DNA of 50,098 nucleotides from an uncultured Alphaproteobacteria bacterium (lineage in GTDB: Bacteria; Pseudomonadota; Alphaproteobacteria; Micavibrionales; Micavibrionaceae): assembly GCA_937923625.1 (NCBI GenBank), contig CALDTV010000005.1, positions 1 to 50,098 of the forward strand. The letters are read 5' to 3'. The notes beneath the pieces are model-generated. The model worked only from the letters and a program-made list of their open reading frames with translations. It was not told the DNA's origin and did no database searches. Made by a program: the position numbers and the translations under genes. Shown one piece after another: positions 45,084-50,098 of this stretch. Each line of letters starts with the position of its first letter. Position 1 is the first letter of the stretch.

Positions 45084-45119
45084 TCCTTCAATGCTCATTA
45101 CAATATTGATGATATTATA
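45084..45119 (-). promoter_or_regulatory. putative clpB promoter -10 and ribosome site
   Basis: On the minus strand TATAAT lies at 45119-45114 and AGGA at 45087-45084, ten bases before the clpB ATG. No convincing -35 or sigma-32 heat-shock element was found, so the sigma factor is not assigned. Confidence 0.4.
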
Positions 45120-45150
45120 ACAGAAAATAGCCACCAAAAAGACAATAAAA

Positions 45151-45170
45151 AAGGCAGGAAAGCCTGCCTT
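45151..45170 (-). terminator. rho-independent terminator of the DUF4167 gene
   Basis: Perfect 8-bp stem AAGGCAGG/CCTGCCTT with tetraloop. On the minus strand it is followed by TTTTTTATTG. It lies 28 bases beyond the stop of the DUF4167 gene and before clpB, so clpB needs its own promoter. Confidence 0.85.
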
Positions 45171-45197
45171 AATTAAAACGGATAATTTAAGCTGAAA

Positions 45198-45629
45198 TTA
45201 GGCTTCTTCAAGAGCACGTTGGGATGTACGCTCACTCTCAGATTGCGCTTTAACCTCGCCACCTAAGATGCTAGAAGGCAATGATAAATCATCATTCTGT
45301 GCGGATTTTTTAGGAGCCATTTCACTTTCTTTAGTTTGATTATTTTGACGCTCATTCTGACGTGCAGCATCTTGGTCATTCCACATCACAATCATGCGTT
45401 GATAATGCTCCGCATGTTGCAAATAGCTTTCAGCAAGTACCCAATCACCTACAGAACGCGCATCCTTCGCTAAAGCTTCGTACTTCTCGCAAATTTGATG
45501 AGCTGTACCACGGATACGTACCTCTGGCCCATTACTATCAAAAACCTGTGAGCGATTGCCGCCGCCATTATTGCTACGACCACGATTGTTGCGGCTTCTC
45601 GACCTTCTGTTTGATGTTCCGTTTCTCAT
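45198..45629 (-). CDS. DUF4167 (alphaproteobacterial RNA-binding-like) protein
   Basis: 143-residue protein. The N-terminus is a low-complexity Arg/Asn/Ser/Gly tail (MRNGTSNRRSRSRNNRGRS) typical of the family and likely to bind RNA. The DUF4167 core follows: VFDSNGPEVRIRGTAHQICEKYEALAKDARSVGDWVLAESYLQHAEHYQRM (in parts, about 29-79). The tail is polar, acidic and probably disordered. The family is nearly specific to Alphaproteobacteria and its usual neighbours, prmC and clpB, are here. No biochemical function is proven. A terminator follows at 45151-45170 and a site-rich upstream region lies at 45666-45768. Confidence 0.92.
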   Translation of the reverse strand: MRNGTSNRRSRSRNNRGRSNNGGGNRSQVFDSNGPEVRIRGTAHQICEKYEALAKDARSVGDWVLAESYLQHAEHYQRMIVMWNDQDAARQNERQNNQTKESEMAPKKSAQNDDLSLPSSILGGEVKAQSESERTSQRALEEA

Positions 45630-45665
45630 GGTATCCCAACTTTCTTTTTTTTAAATAATTTCTAC

Positions 45666-45768
45666 GATTCTATGTTGCTTCGGCATAAAAGTAATCCACA
45701 GTTTTCCCGAATCAATAAAGTTATCCACCGAATCATTCACACGTACAAATATACGTGATTCACGTACG
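45666..45768 (-). promoter_or_regulatory. GANTC and DnaA-box-like cluster upstream of DUF4167 gene
   Basis: Within about 100 bases: four GANTC sites (45666, 45709, 45730, 45757), two one-mismatch DnaA boxes (TAATCCACA at 45692-45700 and TTATCCACC at 45721-45729), and repeats of CACGTA (45740-45745 and 45761-45766), the first paired with TACGTG at 45752-45757. The region lies upstream of the DUF4167 gene and downstream of prmC; the remainder of 45630-45907 holds no supported gene. Confidence 0.45.
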
Positions 45769-45907
45769 ATCACCAACCCCCAAGCCCTGCTTCAAAAAAA
45801 ACAGGAAAAATACGCAAGGTGAGCGTCACATCAGCAACAACCGATTAGATTGAAACGAGATTAGAGTGATTTGGGTTTTTTGATCAACATCGCGACTCAA
45901 AAAATAA

Positions 45908-46798
45908 TTATTTATCCCCACGACAAATTTCAACAACCCGCAGAATCCCTGATAAATCAGCCACCGAGTCGCATACGCTAAGGCTAGATTCTTCACTGAG
46001 TCGCGTGAGTGATTCTAGCTGCCCTTTTCCAATCTCAAGGAAAGCATGGGCATGGGGATTAAGATGTGTTTTTAGATCAAAAATAATTTGTTCGTAGCAA
46101 TCAAGGCCAGATTCTCCCCCCGATAGCGCCAAAATAGGATCATGATTCTTTACCTCTGGCATAAGATCTTCAATATTTGATTCTTCTATATAAGGTGGAT
46201 TGGAAACAATAAGATCAAAAGAATAGGGTTTTAAGGCCTCCATCCAACTCCCTTGAATAATGTGAAAACGATCACCTACATTGTTACTTTTTGCGTTTAA
46301 GCGCGCTGTTTGCGTTGCCTCAAAAGAATAATCCACAGAATAGCCCACAGCACTGGGCAATTCCGAAAGCAAAGCAATTAGAACGCATCCCGTTCCCGTA
46401 CCAAGATCGAGGATGCGAAAAGGCGCCCCATCATCACACCCTCGCCTGTGATGGGATTTATTATTAAAGTTTGTTTTTGCAAATTTCAGTGCTGCTTCAA
46501 CCAATGTCTCCGTATCAGGGCGCGGGTCGAGCGTAGCGGCTGATAAAGCGAACTCTAACCCCCAAAATTCCCGTTTGCCCATAATTCTTGATAAGGGCAC
46601 GCCTTGCACGCGTTTTGACGCAGCATCTTTAATATTGAGGATCTGCTGTTCGGACAGCGTATCATCAGGATTTGTAATAAATGATACATCATCTATTTGT
46701 GCTATTTGCTTGATAAGTTGTTTGGCCTCACGTCTAGAATCGTCAAAACCTTCAAAAATGAGAGTAATATCACGCAAAATCTCTGATAATGACGACAT
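45908..46798 (-). CDS. prmC: peptide chain release factor N5-glutamine methyltransferase
   Basis: 296-residue SAM-dependent enzyme that methylates the Gln of the GGQ motif in release factors, here RF1 encoded eight bases upstream. Helical N-terminal domain, then RIMGKREFWGLEFALSAATLDPRPDTETLVEAAL (in parts), the SAM-binding ILDLGTGTGCVLIALL (about 129-144) and the catalytic NPPY at 200-203. Between the N-terminal domain and the SAM motif there are about 14 less conserved residues (113-126) encoded by a hairpin at 46427-46455. Confidence 0.95.
   Translation of the reverse strand: MSSLSEILRDITLIFEGFDDSRREAKQLIKQIAQIDDVSFITNPDDTLSEQQILNIKDAASKRVQGVPLSRIMGKREFWGLEFALSAATLDPRPDTETLVEAALKFAKTNFNNKSHHRRGCDDGAPFRILDLGTGTGCVLIALLSELPSAVGYSVDYSFEATQTARLNAKSNNVGDRFHIIQGSWMEALKPYSFDLIVSNPPYIEESNIEDLMPEVKNHDPILALSGGESGLDCYEQIIFDLKTHLNPHAHAFLEIGKGQLESLTRLSEESSLSVCDSVADLSGILRVVEICRGDK
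46427..46455. repeat. hairpin within prmC
   Basis: CCC-ATC-ATCACA and TGTGATGGG arms form a stem with a three-base bulge around a CCCTCGCC loop. It encodes the HHRRGCDDG stretch just before the SAM motif of PrmC, a region that is usually short and variable. Confidence 0.35.
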
Positions 46799-46805
46799 TT
46801 ACGGC

Positions 46806-47870
46806 TTAAACATCTAAATCTGCAAGTTTTGAAGCCTGATCATTAGCAATTAAGGCTTCAACAACTTCATCGAGCCCCTCTCCCGTTAAAATTCCATCCA
46901 AATTATGGCTGGTGAGGTTAATACGGTGATCAGAAACACGGGATTGCGGATAATTATATGTTCGAATACGCTCTGATCTATCGCCACTGCCCACTTGTCC
47001 TTTACGGTCCGCAGAACGTTCATCGTCTAACTTTTGGCGTTCCATATCATAGAGCTTGGTTTTAATCAGGCTCATGGCGCGGGCTTTGTTTTTATGCTGT
47101 GATTTATTTTCTTGAATGGCCACCGCAATACCCGTTGGAATATGGGTGACCCGCACAGCAGAATCAGTGGTGTTAACGTGTTGACCGCCCGCCCCTTGGG
47201 AGCGAAATGTATCAATACGCAAATCCGTGGGGTTAATATCAATATCCACTTCTTCAGCTTCGGGTAAAACCGCTACTGTCACCGCAGAGGTATGCACACG
47301 CCCTTGGGTTTCTGTTTTGGGCACGCGCTGTACACGGTGGACACCCGATTCAAATTTCAATCTTGAGAAAACCGACGCGCCCGTTACCTCTGCAATAATT
47401 TCTTTATAGCCACCAATATCACTTTCCGAAGCTTCCATAACTTCAAGCTTCCAACGTTGTTTGGACGCGTAGCCTTTATACATACCAAATAAATCTGCCA
47501 CGAACAAAGCGGCCTCATCCCCCCCTGTCCCTGCACGGATTTCTAAAATAGCGTTTTTTTCATCCGCAGAGTCTTTTGGAATAAGCGCAAGCTTGATTTG
47601 ATCTTCCAAAAGCGGAATTTCTTTGCTCAGGCGAAGCATATCATCTTCGGCCATGCTTTTCATGTCAGGATCGGCGAGCATTTCTGCCAAGTCTTCTTTT
47701 TCCGCCAAAGCAGATTCGTACGCGTTTACGGTGTCCACCACAGGCGATAAATCAGCATATTCTTTGGAGAATTTTACCATTTCTTCCCCTGAAACATCAC
47801 TAGCAGACATTAACTGCCCGAGCTCTTCATGCCGACGTTTTATTGTTTGTAACTTATCTATCAATGACAT
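46806..47870 (-). CDS. prfA: peptide chain release factor 1
   Basis: 354-residue class I release factor that reads UAA and UAG. The stop-codon reading tripeptide region reads [14 protein letters not shown] (PxT form, about 183-196) and the catalytic GGQ is at 228-230 in [18 protein letters not shown], the substrate of PrmC. Other marks are [13 protein letters not shown] (about 111-123) and [22 protein letters not shown]. It is followed after seven bases by prmC. The upstream region separates it from the divergent YgjV-like genes by only 88 bases. Confidence 0.97.
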   Translation of the reverse strand: MSLIDKLQTIKRRHEELGQLMSASDVSGEEMVKFSKEYADLSPVVDTVNAYESALAEKEDLAEMLADPDMKSMAEDDMLRLSKEIPLLEDQIKLALIPKDSADEKNAILEIRAGTGGDEAALFVADLFGMYKGYASKQRWKLEVMEASESDIGGYKEIIAEVTGASVFSRLKFESGVHRVQRVPKTETQGRVHTSAVTVAVLPEAEEVDIDINPTDLRIDTFRSQGAGGQHVNTTDSAVRVTHIPTGIAVAIQENKSQHKNKARAMSLIKTKLYDMERQKLDDERSADRKGQVGSGDRSERIRTYNYPQSRVSDHRINLTSHNLDGILTGEGLDEVVEALIANDQASKLADLDV

Positions 47871-47958
47871 ATGGCAAATTCACCGTTCTTTAACCAATTA
47901 AGGTCATAGTAATAGCAGGATATTCCGACATTTTAAAAGGGTTAAAAGGGGCGAATAG

Positions 47959-48555
47959 ATGTTCTGGGGAATGGATAGTGTTTTTATCTGGCCGCAGGTC
48001 ATTGGCCTGTTTGCCATGACAATAAACATCCTTGCATGGCAAATAAAAAAAACGCGGCATATATTTCTTTGCAACGCACCAGCATCATTTTTATGGGCCA
48101 CTCAATATATGCTATTAAGCGCCCCGATGGGCGTTCTAACAAATTTCACAAGCGTGTTTAAAGATATTCTTATTGCCTTTATAAAAGACAAATATCTTCC
48201 CATCCTCATATTTTTATTTTTGGCAATTCTTTGGGCAATTGGCTTGCAGCTAATAAGTAACGCAAAGGATATACTCCCTCTTTGCTCTTTAACCCTTTAT
48301 AATTTAGCCCTTCTAAGAAGGGACAATAGGCAACTTATTTCACGCACTGTTTTATTAAACCAAGTGGGGTGGATGATTTATAACAGCATCGTTGGCGCAT
48401 GGATGGGATTTGCATGTGCTATTCTTATTTCCTTTTCTGCCTTACTCGGCATGGCACGGCATGAAGAATGGGAAATTGGGAAATCTTATAAAAGCTTTAC
48501 TCCCAATTTGATGCGCGCCCTTTTTGTTATGCCTAATTTTAGGATATCCCCATAA
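47959..48555 (+). CDS. YgjV-like membrane protein, copy 1
   Basis: 198-residue inner-membrane protein with about six hydrophobic helices. It opens with WPQVIGLFAMTINILAWQIKKTRHI, has a FLWATQYMLLSAPMGVLTNFTSVFKDILIAF segment (in parts), and ends with GMARHEEWEIGKSYKSFTPNLMRAL. The pattern agrees with the Imp-YgjV inner-membrane family (PF10688), whose role is unknown. It is the first of three tandem paralogues. Its stop overlaps the start of the next gene as TAATG at 48553-48557. The least similar of the three at the C-terminus. Confidence 0.8.
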   Translation: MFWGMDSVFIWPQVIGLFAMTINILAWQIKKTRHIFLCNAPASFLWATQYMLLSAPMGVLTNFTSVFKDILIAFIKDKYLPILIFLFLAILWAIGLQLISNAKDILPLCSLTLYNLALLRRDNRQLISRTVLLNQVGWMIYNSIVGAWMGFACAILISFSALLGMARHEEWEIGKSYKSFTPNLMRALFVMPNFRISP

Positions 48556-49139
48556 TGGAGAACATATTTTTAATCGCCCAGATCATCGGTTTTTGCGCAA
48601 TGTGCTTTTCTGTTGCTGCATGGCAAGTAAAAGAGCCACGTAAAATATACGCTCTTTATGTTCCTAGCAGTCTTTTGTGGTCTTTGCAGTATTGCCTATT
48701 AGGCGCACCAGTTGGAGCAATCATATCTATTTGTAGCGCAAGTAAAGATGCTGGGCTTGCTTTTGCAGACCCGAAACATAAAAAATATTTTTTATGTGCC
48801 TATTTGCTTCTAATCATTATTTTTGGCTGTTACTTTTATCAAAGTACGATCAGTATTTTTCCTATATTTGCAGCGTTTTTTTTAAATATTACAATATTGC
48901 TAACAGATCAGCGTAGTTTTATCTCACGATCAACTATTATTTCCCAGTTTTGCTTTATATATTACAATCTTCACAATGATGCTTGGATGGCTATGCTATG
49001 CTCGTGCTTCGTTATCCTTTCTTCTATTATTGGCATGGCACGCCACGAAAAATGGGTTATAGGAAAATGTTATAAAACTTTTATGCCTAGCATAATAAAA
49101 TCTTTATTTTTTACGCCTAAATCAAGAGCATTATTATGA
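48555..49139 (+). CDS. YgjV-like membrane protein, copy 2
   Basis: 194-residue paralogue with the same layout: LIAQIIGFCAMCFSVAAWQVKEPRKI at the N-terminus, SSLLWSLQYCLLGAPVGAIISICSASKD in the middle, and [25 protein letters not shown] at the end. It overlaps copy 1 by one base (TAATG) and copy 3 by four (ATGA), so the three are cotranslated. Its last part is almost identical in DNA to that of copy 3 although the rest has diverged. Confidence 0.82.
   Translation: MENIFLIAQIIGFCAMCFSVAAWQVKEPRKIYALYVPSSLLWSLQYCLLGAPVGAIISICSASKDAGLAFADPKHKKYFLCAYLLLIIIFGCYFYQSTISIFPIFAAFFLNITILLTDQRSFISRSTIISQFCFIYYNLHNDAWMAMLCSCFVILSSIIGMARHEKWVIGKCYKTFMPSIIKSLFFTPKSRALL
49026..49097 (+). repeat. 72-bp near-identical 3' block, copy A
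   Basis: From ATTATTGGCAT to AGCATAATA at the end of YgjV copy 2. It matches 49610-49681 at 69 of 72 bases by eye, including synonymous positions, while the upstream parts of the two genes are clearly divergent. Confidence 0.85.
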
Positions 49140-49717
49140 TAGAGAATAGCTTTTTAATAGCGCAAATTATTGGTCTTATTGCCTTAATAGGAAACATGGC
49201 GGCCGTTCAAATAAAGAATTCTCGCAATCTTGTTTTAGCCATATCGGTTTGTGACATTTTCTGGGCTTTACAATTTTTGATACTAGGGGCTAATGCTGGC
49301 GCTTTTTTATGTTTAGCTTCTTTTTTTAGAAATAGTCTTGTCGCTTTTTCAAACGCAAATTCAATAAAATATATTATTACTATATTTTTAGTCATCATTA
49401 GTATTTTGAGCGTTTATAGTTACCAAGGTCTGTTCAGTCTTATCCCTTTCCTAGCAACATCACTTTATACTATATCATTGTTAAAAATTGACTGTAGAGG
49501 CTTTGTTTGTCGCTCGACTTTAATTTGTAGCTTATTATGGATTGCTTATGCCATTATTGTTGGCTCTTACCCTATAATTATCTGTTATAGCTTTTGTATT
49601 TTCTCTAACATTATTGGCATGGCACGCCACGAAAAATGGGATATAGGAAAATGTTATAAAACTTTTGCGCCTAGCATAATACGGTCACTTATTATTAGGC
49701 CGCAGACTTATCCTTAA
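49136..49717 (+). CDS. YgjV-like membrane protein, copy 3
   Basis: 193-residue paralogue: [54 protein letters not shown] and the C-terminal [25 protein letters not shown]. About six hydrophobic helices. The start overlaps copy 2 (ATGA). Its 3' end overlaps the convergent ispG end by 23 bases. The shared GMARHE.W.IGK.YK.F.P ending in all three copies suggests a conserved cytoplasmic tail with a common job. Confidence 0.82.
   Translation: MIENSFLIAQIIGLIALIGNMAAVQIKNSRNLVLAISVCDIFWALQFLILGANAGAFLCLASFFRNSLVAFSNANSIKYIITIFLVIISILSVYSYQGLFSLIPFLATSLYTISLLKIDCRGFVCRSTLICSLLWIAYAIIVGSYPIIICYSFCIFSNIIGMARHEKWDIGKCYKTFAPSIIRSLIIRPQTYP
49610..49681 (+). repeat. 72-bp near-identical 3' block, copy B
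   Basis: Partner of 49026-49097. The three differences are GGGATATA against GGGTTATA, and two bases in TTTTGCGCC against TTTTATGCC. Confidence 0.85.
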
Positions 49718-50098
49718 GCGACTGAAGCGCGAGCGCTTTTGTCTCAACCATCTCAACAATATGATCTACAATATCGGCATCACCATCATGAAAGCGATGG
49801 GCTTTATCGCCGCCAATGTAGATTTGATGATTGCCCTGCCCACCACCAGTCAGTCCTATATCGGTCATCAGAGCTTCCCCTGGACCATTCACGACACAAC
49901 CAATAATTGATACTGTCATGGGTGTTGTAATGTGGGCAAGGCGCTCTTCCAATCGATCCACGGTATCAATCACTTGAAATTGTTGGCGGGCACAAGAAGG
50001 GCAAGAAATGACATTAACGCCACGATGGCGCAGCCCCAAAGATTTTAGAATATCAAAACCCGCTTTTATTTCTTCCACGGGGTCCGCCGATAACGACA
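49695..50098 (-). CDS. ispG: 4-hydroxy-3-methylbut-2-enyl diphosphate synthase, 5' end outside window
   Basis: C-terminal part of IspG (GcpE), the [4Fe-4S] enzyme of the MEP isoprenoid pathway that reduces MEcPP. The reading frame continues through the right window edge ([14 protein letters not shown]...). The Fe-S ligands are the two Cys in [11 protein letters not shown] and the Cys in [12 protein letters not shown], with the Glu of NGPGEA as the fourth ligand. [18 protein letters not shown] follows. The stop at 49695 lies in the end of YgjV copy 3. As a cluster enzyme it is a potential client of the suf system in this window. Confidence 0.95.
   Translation of the reverse strand, partial: SLSADPVEEIKAGFDILKSLGLRHRGVNVISCPSCARQQFQVIDTVDRLEERLAHITTPMTVSIIGCVVNGPGEALMTDIGLTGGGQGNHQIYIGGDKAHRFHDGDADIVDHIVEMVETKALALQSLKDKSAA

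Noticed and set aside
45666-45768. Replication origin
   Set aside because: Only two imperfect DnaA boxes and no origin-flanking genes such as dnaA, hemE or parAB; treated as a regulatory region.
1-50098. Prophage, integrative element or plasmid
   Set aside because: No integrase, capsid, portal, relaxase, replication or partition gene was found; most genes are housekeeping.

Overview
The window looks like a chromosomal segment of a moderately AT-rich alphaproteobacterium. The clearest lineage marks are the order prfA-prmC-DUF4167 gene-clpB, a DUF1491 gene, a Fur protein of the alphaproteobacterial Fur/Mur type, a suf operon headed by an Rrf2 regulator, and a cluster of GANTC (CcrM-type) sites. 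No transposase, integrase, phage gene or CRISPR array was seen. Most of the window is core housekeeping DNA with lineage-specific small genes between. The gene complement would suit a Micavibrio-like or related lineage, but the sequence alone does not prove this.

Layout. 0-4.6 kb (mostly minus): fabB (cut by the window edge), an unknown plus-strand gene, a PcfJ-like gene, a half-size EamA transporter and fabA, so the FabA/FabB unsaturated fatty acid pair is split. 4.8-9.9 kb: several uncharacterised proteins, an exported SH3-domain protein, and dusA carrying an odd palindromic insertion. 9.9-10.4 kb: a terminator and GTCATTGCGAG palindromic repeats. 10.4-17.2 kb (minus): one long Fe-S assembly operon, read rrf2-sufB-(two small unknown genes)-sufC-sufD-sufS-sufT-sufA. 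17.4-20.9 kb: DUF1491, fur, a two-PAS histidine kinase and a degenerate GGDEF protein. 21-25.9 kb: tgt with an unusual active-site loop and a lost zinc site, rpmB, a CobD/CbiB-like membrane protein, a YgjP-type metallopeptidase, a LysE exporter and ruvX.

26-32.2 kb (plus): gatC, gatA and gatB for transamidation of mischarged tRNAs, separated by a small membrane gene, an exported protein with a duplicated cysteine motif, and two overlapping EamA transporters. 32.2-35.4 kb: a cyclase-family hydrolase, a MraZ-like protein, then a membrane PH-domain gene and a DUF4177-membrane-TerD operon. The last two units share an almost identical duplicated leader of about 77 bp. tRNA-Ser(GCU) follows. 35.7-39.1 kb (minus): two sensor kinases. 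39.4-42.4 kb: M17 aminopeptidase, an NlpC/P60 peptidase, and a gene broken by an in-frame stop. 42.4-50.1 kb: clpB, DUF4167 gene, prmC and prfA (minus), three tandem YgjV-like membrane genes (plus), and the end of ispG (minus).

Main oddities: the Tgt active site; two genes carrying hairpin-forming insertions; the duplicated leader in front of the PH and TerD units; a 72-bp near-identity between otherwise divergent YgjV paralogues; the in-frame TAA in the gene at 41.7 kb; a likely dead relative of a metallopeptidase; and a GANTC/DnaA-box-like cluster upstream of the DUF4167 gene. All family assignments are from motif reading without database searches.
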